Assembly (NCBI GenBank): GCA_020849425.1
Contig: JADLGH010000024.1
Coordinates: 1-33,097 of the forward strand
DNA: 33,097 nucleotides
Direction of reading: 5' to 3'
DNA from: Candidatus Dadabacteria bacterium
GTDB taxonomy: Bacteria; Desulfobacterota_D; UBA1144; Nemesobacterales; UBA2774
Shown: one piece after another, positions 1 to 7,704 of the stretch
Layout: each line of letters opens with the position of its first letter
Numbering within the stretch: position 1 is the first letter of the stretch
Translations under genes and position numbers: made by a program
Notes under the pieces: model-generated
What the model was told of the DNA's origin: nothing
Database searches by the model: none
What the model saw: only the letters and a program-made list of their open reading frames with translations

Positions 1-508
1 CCCACATCGGATTTTTAACGCTCATCCACTCGATGTCTTCGGCGGGGCAAGTAAGGTGGTTAAAAGGGATAGACGACCGAGCGGTGCTATGAATTTCCAA
101 AGCTGCTACGTCGATATCCAGCACGCGTGGACACGTAGTGTCATTTTCGGCATAGCGCAGTAGTTGCCAGAGTCATTTGAAGTGCGTCAGGCGATAATAG
201 CAAGGATGGTGCTACTTCGAAAGTCGGCGGACACGGTCCGCACGGCCTGGAGGGGTATTGCTGCGCCGTTTGCACGGCTTGCAATGTTAAGGAATTCATG
301 GCGGATAACTGGCGGAAAACTGAATGGGTTCCTGCCTGTCCGGCTTCGCAAATCTAATGGCATTAAACAGGACAATTCCTCCTGGTTTTTGAAGGAGTGC
401 GAACGGCGCTTCGATGGAGGCTGCCACCAACAGCTTCCAAGCCGGCTAAAATACTGGTATAAACACTCTAAACACTAGCCCTTAAATGGAATAGCCCCTG
501 GAATTATT
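1..508. other. Gene-poor left end
   Basis: Apart from the transposase-like relic I see no supportable gene here. Its base composition is more even than that of the rest of the window. A possible IS end lies near 475-498, where the reverse complement reads GGGGCTATTCCATTTAAG, of a style compatible with IS1595 inverted repeats. The partner repeat would lie outside the window, so this cannot be confirmed. No tRNA T-loop, tmRNA tag or other RNA gene was recognised. Confidence 0.4.
164..478 (+). pseudogene. Relic of an IS1595-family (ISXO2-like) transposase, C-terminal part
   Basis: This 104-codon frame has no intact gene structure, but its second half resembles the C-terminus of IS1595-family DDE transposases. 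RLRKSNGIKQDN and FLKECERRFDGG correspond to the family pattern RLRKFNGI...FLKECEWRFN, and the tail LKYWYKH fits the usual LKQW-type ending. Upstream, TVRTAWRGIA resembles the TVYTDGWRGY segment that carries the second catalytic Asp. Here that Asp is missing, and the NGIE(S/N)FW segment with the catalytic Glu is not recognisable, so the product would be inactive. No further transposase similarity is visible in 1-163, and the frame is closed there by a stop. The stretch is less GC-rich than the genes to its right. The family call comes from remembered motifs and is tentative. The open frame itself may be chance. Confidence 0.5.
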
Positions 509-1288
509 ATGAGATACCTTCTGAAAGCGCTTAAAATAGCGGGGTTCGCGCTGCTCGTGGTGACGTTCCTCGCGATATCGTTCGCCGTCGATCTCGCGGT
601 CAGGAACGAAAAATCGAAGCGCCTTTATTTCTCACGCATATCGTCCTTTTACATGAAAATGGCGCTCGCCGTTCTGGGCGTCCGGGTGAGGGTGATAAAC
701 CCGGAAAGGCTCGCACCCGGCCGCGGCTCGTTCATGGTGTGTAACCACCTCTCTTACATAGACGTATTCGCCATATCTTCGACAGTCCCTGCCGTATTCG
801 TCGCGAACTCGGAGCTCGAAGAGGCCTTCCTCCTCGGGACCATTATAAAATACTCGGGCGGGGTATTCGTCGAGAGGAGGGGACGCGCCCGGCTCCTCCG
901 GGACGTGGAAGGCATAACGGGCATGCTCGACCTCGGGCTGAACGTGGTCCTCTTCCCCGAGGGCACGACGTCCGACGGGAGCGGCGTTTCGCCGTTTAAG
1001 AGCTCCTTTCTCGCTGCCGCCGAGGGAAGGGAGGTTCTTCCACTCTGCATAAAGTACGGGACCGTCAACGGCGGGCCCGTAACGCCCGAGAACTCGCCGC
1101 TCGTCTATTACCATGGAGATATTACATTTTTCGAGCACTTTTTCAGGTTCCTCGGGCTCGAATCGGTCGCCGCCGAGCTCACGGCGCTGGGGCCGATAGA
1201 CACGCGCGGGCTTTCGAGGAAGGATATCTCCGATGCCGCATACAGGGAGATAAGCTCGTGCTATCTCGATGATACTTGTACCGGTTAA
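509..1288 (+). CDS. plsC: 1-acyl-sn-glycerol-3-phosphate acyltransferase (PlsC family)
   Basis: PlsC-type enzymes acylate lysophosphatidic acid to phosphatidic acid at the inner face of the cytoplasmic membrane, the second step of phospholipid synthesis. The 259-aa protein starts with a hydrophobic helix (about residues 9-29), followed by the HX4D catalytic motif as NHLSYID (79-85) and the glycerol-phosphate-binding block FPEGTTSDG (149-157), at normal spacing. The length is typical. Some members of the family use other acceptors (lyso-ornithine lipid, lysophospholipids), so the substrate is inferred. The ATG start places the membrane helix at the extreme N-terminus, as is usual. The ribosome-binding site is weak. 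The gene stands alone: 141 bp with a separate promoter separate it from dapL. Confidence 0.88.
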   Translation: MRYLLKALKIAGFALLVVTFLAISFAVDLAVRNEKSKRLYFSRISSFYMKMALAVLGVRVRVINPERLAPGRGSFMVCNHLSYIDVFAISSTVPAVFVANSELEEAFLLGTIIKYSGGVFVERRGRARLLRDVEGITGMLDLGLNVVLFPEGTTSDGSGVSPFKSSFLAAAEGREVLPLCIKYGTVNGGPVTPENSPLVYYHGDITFFEHFFRFLGLESVAAELTALGPIDTRGLSRKDISDAAYREISSCYLDDTCTG

Positions 1289-1362
1289 ATCCCGCTATGT
1301 ATTTACGCAGGTTTATGTTATTCAGTTGTTATATCCGGGGAGGATGCAGACCCGTCGAAAGC

Positions 1363-1391
1363 TTGCCCTAATACTTTAGTTTGGTTATGAT
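1363..1391 (+). promoter_or_regulatory. Candidate sigma-70 promoter of dapL
   Basis: TTGCCC (1363-1368), a 17-bp spacer and TATGAT (1386-1391) match the sigma-70 consensus at 4/6 and 5/6. It lies about 40 bp upstream of the dapL start, which has its own strong Shine-Dalgarno AAAGGAG. Prediction from sequence only. Confidence 0.5.
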
Positions 1392-1429
1392 AGAAGCTCT
1401 TAAAGGGCAGTAATAAAGGAGAATTTCAA

Positions 1430-2596
1430 ATGGATTTGAAGTGGGCGAAGCGAATCGCGGACCTTCCGCCGTACCTTTTCGCGGAGATCGACGCCAAGAA
1501 AAACGAGATGAGGGCAAAGGGGATGGAGATAATCGACCTCGGCGTGGGCGACCCCGACATCCCGACCCCGGATTTCATAATAGAAGCGCTCAAAAAGGCC
1601 GCGGACGACCCCAGAAATCATCGCTATCCCTCGTACGAGGGCATGCCCGCTTACAGGGAGGCGGTGGCGGAGTGGTACAAGGAGCGTTTCGGCGTTTCGC
1701 TCAACCCCGCGACGGAGGCCGTCGCGCTCATAGGCTCGAAGGAGGGCATAGCCCATACGCCGCTCGCGTTTTTAGACCCGGGCGACGTCGGCCTCTACAC
1801 CGACCCCGGCTATCCCGTCTATCCGACGTCCATAAGCTTCGCGGGGGGTATGCCGCACGCGGTGCCGCTCCTTAAAGAAAACGGGTTCCTTCCCGACCTC
1901 GACGCCATACCCGAGGACGTAAAGCGGAAGGCGAAGATGTTTTTCGTGAATTACCCCAACAACCCGACGACGGCCGTGGCCGACGCGGACTTCTACAAGA
2001 GGCTCGTAGAGCTCGGGCAGAAGTACGACATACTCATCTGCCACGACGCCGCCTACACCGAAATCGCGTACGACGGATACGAGCCCTACAGCTTCCTTCA
2101 GTTCGACGGCGCGAAAGAAGTGGGGATCGAGTTTCATTCCCTGTCGAAAACGTTTAATATGACAGGATGGAGGATTGGTTTCGCCGTGGGCAGCCCGAAG
2201 GCCGTGGGAGGGCTCGGCAAGATCAAGACGAACATCGATTCCGGTGCTTTTCAGGCCGTGCAGGCGGCGGGCATAGAGGCGCTCAAGCACTACAAGCTCG
2301 GACTCGAAGACAGGAAGAAGATATTCCAGGAGCGGCGCGACATATTCTGCAAGGGACTCGACGAGGCGGGGCTCAGGTACGAGAAGCCCAGGGCGACCTT
2401 TTACGTATGGTTCGAGGTGCCCGAGGGCCTGACCTCGAAGGAATTTTCGGCGAAGCTCCTGACCGACACCGGTATAGTCGTAACGCCGGGCACGGGGTTC
2501 GGAAAGTACGGGGAAGGCTATGCGAGAGTTTCGACGACCTTCAGCACCGAGAAGATAATTCATGCGGTGGAAAGGCTGAAAGAGGTCAGATACTGA
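1430..2596 (+). CDS. dapL: LL-diaminopimelate aminotransferase
   Basis: DapL converts tetrahydrodipicolinate directly to LL-2,6-diaminopimelate using glutamate and PLP, bypassing the succinylase and acetylase branches of lysine and peptidoglycan-precursor synthesis. The 388-aa protein is a class I/II fold-type I aminotransferase. It opens with the DapL-like start WAKRIADLPPYLFAEIDAKK, has GVGDPDIPTP (38-47), the PLP-contacting NYPNNPT (174-180), the Asp/Tyr pair in DAAYTE, and the Schiff-base lysine in SLSKTFNMTGWRIGF (Lys240). A good Shine-Dalgarno (AAAGGAG, 9 nt upstream) supports the ATG. Related aspartate/alanine aminotransferases share most motifs, but the N-terminal signature and overall pattern favour DapL. 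The next gene starts 37 bp downstream on the same strand. Confidence 0.85.
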   Translation: MDLKWAKRIADLPPYLFAEIDAKKNEMRAKGMEIIDLGVGDPDIPTPDFIIEALKKAADDPRNHRYPSYEGMPAYREAVAEWYKERFGVSLNPATEAVALIGSKEGIAHTPLAFLDPGDVGLYTDPGYPVYPTSISFAGGMPHAVPLLKENGFLPDLDAIPEDVKRKAKMFFVNYPNNPTTAVADADFYKRLVELGQKYDILICHDAAYTEIAYDGYEPYSFLQFDGAKEVGIEFHSLSKTFNMTGWRIGFAVGSPKAVGGLGKIKTNIDSGAFQAVQAAGIEALKHYKLGLEDRKKIFQERRDIFCKGLDEAGLRYEKPRATFYVWFEVPEGLTSKEFSAKLLTDTGIVVTPGTGFGKYGEGYARVSTTFSTEKIIHAVERLKEVRY

Positions 2597-2633
2597 CCCC
2601 TTTCCCAAACGAAAAGGCGGCGGGAAATTAGAA

Positions 2634-4175
2634 GTGGAATATTTTATTTTAACTTCTAAAATCGTAATAACCCTGCTTTACACGCTAACCCTTATACTCC
2701 TCTGCATTTTCGGCCTTCACAGGTATTACCTCTCGTACCTTTACGGCAGGTGCAAGAATAAAAAGCCCGTTCCGAAAGAGAGGTTCAAAGTCCTTCCGAA
2801 GGTTACCGTGCAGCTTCCCATATATAACGAGATGTACGTCGTCGAGCGTCTCGTCGATTCGGTAAGCAGAATCGACTATCCGAAGGACCTCATGGAGATA
2901 CAGATACTCGACGATTCCACCGACAGGCCGGCCGAAATCGCCGCCGCGTGCGCCGAAAGGTACAGGGCCGAGGGTTTTAACATAAAGCATATACACAGGG
3001 AGAACAGGCAGGGGTACAAGGCGGGGGCCCTCCGCGAAGGGCTCGAAAAGGCCGAGGGGGAGCTCGTAGCGGTGTTCGACGCCGATTTCATGCCGCCTCC
3101 GGAATTCCTGAAAAACACGGTGGACTTCTTCACCGACCCCGGGGTCGGCATGGTGCAGGTGAGGTGGGGCCACGTTAACCTCGATTACTCGAATCTCACG
3201 AAGGCGCAGTCCATACTCCTCGACGGCCACTTCGTCATCGAGCAGACGTCCCGATTCAACCAGGGCATGTTCTTTAACTTCAACGGCACGGCGGGCGTGA
3301 TACGAAAGGAATGCATAGAGTCCTCGGGCGGCTGGCAGCACGATACCCTCACCGAAGACCTCGACCTCAGCTACAGGGCGCAGCTCGCCGGGTGGAGGCT
3401 CGTATACGTGAAGGACATGACGGCGGACGCCGAGCTCCCCGTGGACATGAACGCGTTTAAGAGCCAGCAGCACAGGTGGGCCAAGGGCGGCGTCCAGACG
3501 GCGATAAAGCTCTTACCAAGGATATTCAGGGATAAGAATCTTCCTTTCAGGGTGAAGCTCGAAGCCTTCTTCCATCTCTTCGGCAATATTTCTTATCTGC
3601 TCCTCCTCCTGCTCTTCCTACTCATGTTCCCGGTGGCGCTCTTCTGGAGGCATCTCGAATGGGAAAGCAGTATCGTCCTCAACATCTTCGCTATCACCGC
3701 AGGAACGCTGAGCTTCGTCCTATTCTATATAATCACGGTGAAGGAAGTTCACGGCAAGAGGTGGCTCGGCTACCTCAAATACGTCCCGCTCGCGATTTCC
3801 ATAGGGGCGGGCATGGCGGTCAATAATTCGAAGGCCGTGCTGGAGGCCCTCCTCGGCAAGACCTCCGAGTTCCGGAGGACGCCGAAGTTCGCCGTCACTT
3901 CCCGCGGAGACAACTGGCGCTCGCGGAGCTACGTCGCCTCGAAGGAGCTAACCGCGATAGTCGAAATAGTGTTCGGGCTCTTCTTCACGGTCCAAACGGT
4001 TTTCGCCCTGTACATGGGTTACCTTCCGTGGATACCCTTTCTTCTTCTCATACAATTCGGCTTTTTCTACACGGGGCTTCTCTCCATACTCCACGGCTCC
4101 GGCAAAAAGGGCATTCCGGCCGGCGTGAACGCCATCATACCGGAGCCCGCGCTCCCGAGGGATAAGGAATTCTGA
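2634..4175 (+). CDS. Cellulose-synthase-like processive glycosyltransferase (GT2)
   Basis: A 513-aa membrane glycosyltransferase of family GT2. After an N-terminal transmembrane helix (about 5-28) comes a cytosolic GT-A domain with VQLPIYNE (59-66), DDS (93-95), the metal-binding DAD (149-151), TEDLDL (240-245, catalytic Asp region) and QQHRW (278-282). This is the D,D,D,QxxRW set of processive beta-glycan synthases. Several membrane helices follow (about 312-335, 345-368, 435-490) and would form the translocation channel. The whole layout resembles CslA-type mannan synthases and similar bacterial proteins. No BcsB, PilZ domain or glycan-modifying gene lies nearby, so polymer and sugar donor are unknown. 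The start is GTG, 37 bp after dapL. A possible terminator follows the stop. Confidence 0.82.
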   Translation: MEYFILTSKIVITLLYTLTLILLCIFGLHRYYLSYLYGRCKNKKPVPKERFKVLPKVTVQLPIYNEMYVVERLVDSVSRIDYPKDLMEIQILDDSTDRPAEIAAACAERYRAEGFNIKHIHRENRQGYKAGALREGLEKAEGELVAVFDADFMPPPEFLKNTVDFFTDPGVGMVQVRWGHVNLDYSNLTKAQSILLDGHFVIEQTSRFNQGMFFNFNGTAGVIRKECIESSGGWQHDTLTEDLDLSYRAQLAGWRLVYVKDMTADAELPVDMNAFKSQQHRWAKGGVQTAIKLLPRIFRDKNLPFRVKLEAFFHLFGNISYLLLLLLFLLMFPVALFWRHLEWESSIVLNIFAITAGTLSFVLFYIITVKEVHGKRWLGYLKYVPLAISIGAGMAVNNSKAVLEALLGKTSEFRRTPKFAVTSRGDNWRSRSYVASKELTAIVEIVFGLFFTVQTVFALYMGYLPWIPFLLLIQFGFFYTGLLSILHGSGKKGIPAGVNAIIPEPALPRDKEF

Positions 4176-4178
4176 CGG

Positions 4179-4200
4179 CGCCCGGCGGCGGGCGGCCCGT
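4179..4200 (+). terminator. Weak GC-rich hairpin after the GT2 gene
   Basis: CGCCCG-GCGG-CGGGCG forms a 6-bp stem with a 4-nt loop directly behind the GT2 stop codon, but the following T-rich stretch (GTTTATT) is short and offset. It could be an inefficient terminator or a transcript-stabilising hairpin. Confidence 0.3.
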
Positions 4201-4283
4201 TTATTCGCCCCGGTGTATACACGGCGGGCGTCATCGTGTATGTTGCATCTAACCGGGATTTCGAGAGAGGCATGAATATATAA

Positions 4284-5042
4284 ATGAGGGTGTGCACGCT
4301 TGCGAGCGGTAGCTCGGGAAACTCCCTCTACATAGAATGCGGCGCGACAAGGATACTCGTCGACGCCGGTATCAGCCGGAGACAGATGACCCAGAGGCTG
4401 GCGGCCATAGGGGTCTCGCTCTCGGATATAGACGCCGTCGTCGTGACGCACGAGCATTCGGACCACACGACGTCCCTCCCGCGGCTCGGCCTCCCGGCCT
4501 ACGTCGCCTCGGCGACGGCTCATCTATGGAGGGAGAAGATCCCGGAGCTAGTCGAGTTCGAGAGCGACAGGCCGTTTACGATAAAGGACCTTTACATCAC
4601 GCCCTTTTCGGTCCCCCACGATGCGCTCGACCCCGTGGGATTTACGATAGAGGCGGGAAACGGCTCCAAAATAGGCATAGCGACCGACATAGGGACGGCG
4701 ACGTCTCTCGTAAGGGAGAGGCTAAGGGGCTGCACCGCGCTCGTACTAGAGTTCAATCACGACCCGGAGATACTCCTTTACAGCCACTACCCGTGGGACC
4801 TCAAGCAGAGGATAAAGGGCCGCCTCGGCCATCTATCGAACGGCCAGGCGTCTGAGCTCCTGGGTACGCTCATCCACCACGGGCTGAGGCGCGTCGTGCT
4901 CGCCCACCTGAGCCAGGTCAACAACAGGCCCGAGGTCGCATACGAGTCGGCGTTCGGGGTTTTAAGGAAAGCCGGCGGCGAGTCGGACATAGCGATATCC
5001 GTCGCGCCCAGAAAACAAGCAGGGGAGGTATTCGGAATTTGA
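4284..5042 (+). CDS. MBL-fold metallo-hydrolase, YycJ/WalJ-like
   Basis: A 252-aa metallo-beta-lactamase-fold protein. It begins with the characteristic RVCTLASGSSGNSLYIE and carries the metal-binding motif THEHSDH (55-61), a further metal-ligand candidate in VPHDALDPVGF, ATDIGTAT and a C-terminal VLAHLSQVNN segment. This pattern fits the YycJ/WalJ group of small cytosolic MBL hydrolases, some of which act as 5'-3' exonucleases. The exact substrate here is inferred, not shown. The ATG start lies behind a GAGAGG site, with a tiny ATG-AAT-ATA-TAA frame in between. The stop overlaps the purB TTG start by four bases, so the two genes are probably translationally coupled. Confidence 0.8.
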   Translation: MRVCTLASGSSGNSLYIECGATRILVDAGISRRQMTQRLAAIGVSLSDIDAVVVTHEHSDHTTSLPRLGLPAYVASATAHLWREKIPELVEFESDRPFTIKDLYITPFSVPHDALDPVGFTIEAGNGSKIGIATDIGTATSLVRERLRGCTALVLEFNHDPEILLYSHYPWDLKQRIKGRLGHLSNGQASELLGTLIHHGLRRVVLAHLSQVNNRPEVAYESAFGVLRKAGGESDIAISVAPRKQAGEVFGI

Positions 5043-6331
5043 TAGAGAGATATTCGAGGCCCGAGATGTCGGCCATATGGACGGACGAGGCCAAGTACAA
5101 CAACTGGCTCAAGGTGGAGATCGCCGTTTGCGAGGCTTGGGCCAAGTACGGGCGCATACCGAAGAGCGCCGTCAAGGTGATAAAAAAGAAGGCGGGGTTC
5201 GAGGTCGTCAGGATTAACGAGCTCGAAAAGGAGCTGAAGCACGACGTCATATCGTTCCTGACGTCCGTTTCGGAGCACGTCGGCGAGGAGGCGAGATTCA
5301 TACACCTGGGCCTTACGTCGTCGGACGTTCTCGACACGGCCTTCGCGCTTCAGTTGAGGGACGCTTCCGACATACTGGTAAAGGACCTGAAACAGGTAGC
5401 GAAAATACTGAAAAAACTGGCGTACAAGTACAAGGACACGCCGATGGTGGGAAGGACCCACGGCATCCACGCCGAGCCCAAGACCATGGGGCTCGTCTTC
5501 GCGCTGTGGTACGACGAGATGAAGCGGAACACGGAGCGCATGAAGAGGGCGCGCGAGGTCGTAAGCGTCGGCAAGATATCGGGCGCCGTGGGCACGTTCG
5601 CTAACGTCCCGCCCGAGATCGAGGAGGACGCGTGCAAGAGGCTCGGGCTCAGGGCCGCTCCGATATCGACGCAGATCGTACAGCGGGACATACACGCGGA
5701 ATTTTTCGTGACGCTTGCCATAATCGCGTCCGGCGTGGAGAAGATCGCGACAGAGATAAGGCACTTTCAGAGGACCGAGGTTTTAGAGCTCGAAGAGCCG
5801 TTCACGCACGGACAGAAAGGGTCGTCGGCGATGCCGCACAAGAGAAACCCCGTACTTTCCGAGAACCTCTCCGGGCTCGCGCGGCTCGTAAGGTCTTACG
5901 CGCTTCCGGCGCTGGAAAACATTCCGCTCTGGCACGAGAGGGACATAAGCCATTCGTCGGTCGAAAGGGTGATCGGCCCGGACGGGACGATTCTCCTCGA
6001 CTTCATGCTGACGAGGCTTGCGGGCCTGCTCGACGGACTTCAGGTCTACCCCGAGAACATGAAACGAAACCTCTGGCTGACCCGAGGGCTCATATTCTCG
6101 CAGAAGGTGCTCTTAAAGCTCGTCGAGAAGGGGCTTTCGAGGGAGGACGCCTACAGGCTCGTCCAGGAAAACGCCATGAGGACGTGGAGGGGGGAGGGGG
6201 ACTTCAGGGAGCTCCTCTCGGGGGACAGGGCCGTGTCCGCCGCCCTCACGCCCGGCGAGCTCGACGAATGCTTTGACGAAACGGCCGATTTAAAGAATGT
6301 CGATCGCATATTCGAAAGGGTGTTTGCATAG
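5039..6331 (+). CDS. purB: Adenylosuccinate lyase
   Basis: PurB cleaves adenylosuccinate to AMP and SAICAR to AICAR, releasing fumarate, in purine synthesis. The 430-aa protein belongs to the fumarase/aspartase superfamily. It has the substrate-binding GLTSSDVLDT (91-100), GRTHGIHAEP (138-147, with an active-site His) and the signature GSSAMPHKRNP (261-271) with the catalytic serine loop. The length is that of the short bacterial PurB class. The start is a TTG that overlaps the preceding stop as TTGA. The Shine-Dalgarno AGGGGAGG about 10 nt upstream fits this start, and the N-terminal sequence IERYSRPEMSAIW is the family's typical beginning. Shortly after the stop lies a run of seven Ts (6379-6385) behind a short GGCT/AGCC stem, a poor terminator candidate. 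Confidence 0.95.
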   Translation: MIERYSRPEMSAIWTDEAKYNNWLKVEIAVCEAWAKYGRIPKSAVKVIKKKAGFEVVRINELEKELKHDVISFLTSVSEHVGEEARFIHLGLTSSDVLDTAFALQLRDASDILVKDLKQVAKILKKLAYKYKDTPMVGRTHGIHAEPKTMGLVFALWYDEMKRNTERMKRAREVVSVGKISGAVGTFANVPPEIEEDACKRLGLRAAPISTQIVQRDIHAEFFVTLAIIASGVEKIATEIRHFQRTEVLELEEPFTHGQKGSSAMPHKRNPVLSENLSGLARLVRSYALPALENIPLWHERDISHSSVERVIGPDGTILLDFMLTRLAGLLDGLQVYPENMKRNLWLTRGLIFSQKVLLKLVEKGLSREDAYRLVQENAMRTWRGEGDFRELLSGDRAVSAALTPGELDECFDETADLKNVDRIFERVFA

Positions 6332-6386
6332 ACCAAAATCTAATGATTATAGATAGAAGCGGCTGATTTAAGCCCTCGTTTTTTTA

Positions 6387-6414
6387 TTGCATTATAAACA
6401 TTCAGTGGTATAGT
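6387..6414 (+). promoter_or_regulatory. Candidate promoter of the DsbA-like gene
   Basis: TTGCAT (6387-6392), a 16-bp spacer and TATAGT (6409-6414) lie about 30 bp upstream of the start codon in an AT-rich intergenic patch. Both hexamers are close to the sigma-70 consensus. Confidence 0.45.
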
Positions 6415-6444
6415 TTTAGCTAATCTATACCCAAGGAGGCAAGT

Positions 6445-7569
6445 ATGAGATTTAGATTTTTATCTCTTGCAATACTATCTATTACTTTCCTGATAGTAAG
6501 TGCGGCTGCTTATGCGCAGCAGATTTCCAAGGAAGAGAACGAAAGACTCCAGGAGTTCTTCAAGAACAGGTTCGGGGTGAATATACCGTCCGACAGCAAG
6601 ATAGAGATCGAGGGCTTCGAGAAGAGCTCGGTCGGCGATCTCAAGTCCGGTAAGTTCGTCATCAACTCGGCGGCAGGCGCCCAGGAAGTTCCCTTCGTCA
6701 TCGGCGGCGACGGCAAGTACATCCTTATGGGCAACGTGGTCGATACGAAGGAATTCGAGGCCACTCCGATAAAGGGTATAAAGAAGGGTGCGGTGCCGAT
6801 CCCGAGGGGCGATTTCCCCCTTCTCATGACCGACGACGGAAAGTATCTCATAATCAACAGCGAGATCGTCGATACGGGAACGTTCAAGGAGTCGGAGCTG
6901 AAGGGCTTTAGGGGCGGCTCTTTCGTAATGGGCGGATCGCAGCAGGTGCCGGTATTTATAAGCGATAACGGTCAGTATCTCGTCCTCGGCACCGAGATAA
7001 TGGACACCACCATAGACCCCCATCAGGAGATCATGGAAAAGATTTCTCTCGAGGGTGTGCCGGTCAAGGGCAACAAGGACGCCAAGGTCGTGGTCGTCGA
7101 GTATTCCGACTTCCAGTGCCCGTTCTGCAAGAGGGGCAAGGACATGCTTCCCGACATACTGAAAACGTATGAAGGCAAGATAAGCATCTCCTACAAGCAG
7201 CTTCCACTCCGAAACCACAACTGGGCAATGCCCGCGGCCATAGCGTCCGAATGCGCATACCAGCAGGGTAACGACAAGTTCTGGGAAATGCACGACAAGC
7301 TCTTCGACAACCAGAAGCAGATAACCCTCGAAAATTCCGAGCAGAAGTTCAACCAGTTCGCAAAGGAGATCGGGCTCGACACCAAGAAGTTCGATACGTG
7401 CATCGATTCGCCCGAGACAAAGGCCAAGGTCGAGAAGGATGTCGCAGAGGCGACGGCTATAGGCGTTCAGTCCACGCCGACCTTCGTCGTGAACGGCATG
7501 ATAGTCCCGGGTGCGAACCCGGAGGGCCTTAAATCTGCGATCGATATCAAGCTTTCGCAGGATTCGTAA
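6445..7569 (+). CDS. Secreted DsbA-family thioredoxin with three N-terminal repeats
   Basis: A 374-aa exported thiol-disulfide oxidoreductase. A Sec signal peptide (1-24, likely cut after AYA) leads into a short helical segment and then three tandem units of roughly 40 residues at about 66-100, 111-144 and 155-188. Each unit ends in a DxGxY(I/L)...(V/M)DT pattern (DGKYILMGNVVDT, DGKYLIINSEIVDT, NGQYLVLGTEIMDT). A DSBA-like thioredoxin domain follows from about 205, with active site CPFC (225-228), an AMPAAIASECAYQQG helix and the cis-proline TPT (344-346). Two more cysteines lie at 270 and 319. The C-terminal half resembles bacterial DsbA/BdbD-type proteins. The repeat region resembles the dimerisation part of DsbC-like proteins only in style. 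Strong Shine-Dalgarno AAGGAGG. The gene is monocistronic between a promoter and a good terminator. Whether it oxidises or isomerises disulfides is not decidable here. Confidence 0.85.
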   Translation: MRFRFLSLAILSITFLIVSAAAYAQQISKEENERLQEFFKNRFGVNIPSDSKIEIEGFEKSSVGDLKSGKFVINSAAGAQEVPFVIGGDGKYILMGNVVDTKEFEATPIKGIKKGAVPIPRGDFPLLMTDDGKYLIINSEIVDTGTFKESELKGFRGGSFVMGGSQQVPVFISDNGQYLVLGTEIMDTTIDPHQEIMEKISLEGVPVKGNKDAKVVVVEYSDFQCPFCKRGKDMLPDILKTYEGKISISYKQLPLRNHNWAMPAAIASECAYQQGNDKFWEMHDKLFDNQKQITLENSEQKFNQFAKEIGLDTKKFDTCIDSPETKAKVEKDVAEATAIGVQSTPTFVVNGMIVPGANPEGLKSAIDIKLSQDS

Positions 7570-7593
7570 ACGTTAAATCAAGACCACAAACGG

Positions 7594-7661
7594 TGCGTCC
7601 TATCCCGAAACAGCCGACGCCAGGCAGGGCCGGTGTTACGGGGTAGGGCGCATTTTTTTAT
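7594..7661 (+). terminator. Rho-independent terminator after the DsbA-like gene
   Basis: TGCGTCCTATCCCG (7594-7607) pairs over 14 bp with CGGGGTAGGGCGCA (7639-7652), with two G-U pairs, and is followed by TTTTTTTATTTTT. The loop is unusually long (31 nt) and GC-rich, so internal folding is likely. Confidence 0.8.
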
Positions 7662-7678
7662 TTTTAGCGTATCTTCTA

Positions 7679-7684
7679 TATAAT
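7679..7684 (+). promoter_or_regulatory. Candidate -10 element upstream of the RDD gene
   Basis: A perfect TATAAT lies 20 bp before the start codon. At the expected distance upstream there is only T-rich terminator sequence, with no recognisable -35, so this is a weak call. Confidence 0.3.
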
Positions 7685-7704
7685 ATTTCTTCCGGCAGGC
7701 AAAA

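Noticed and set aside
6361-6385. Terminator behind purB (GGCT/AGCC stem and seven Ts)
   Set aside because: The stem is only 4 bp and is separated from the T-run by four bases, too weak to list as a feature.
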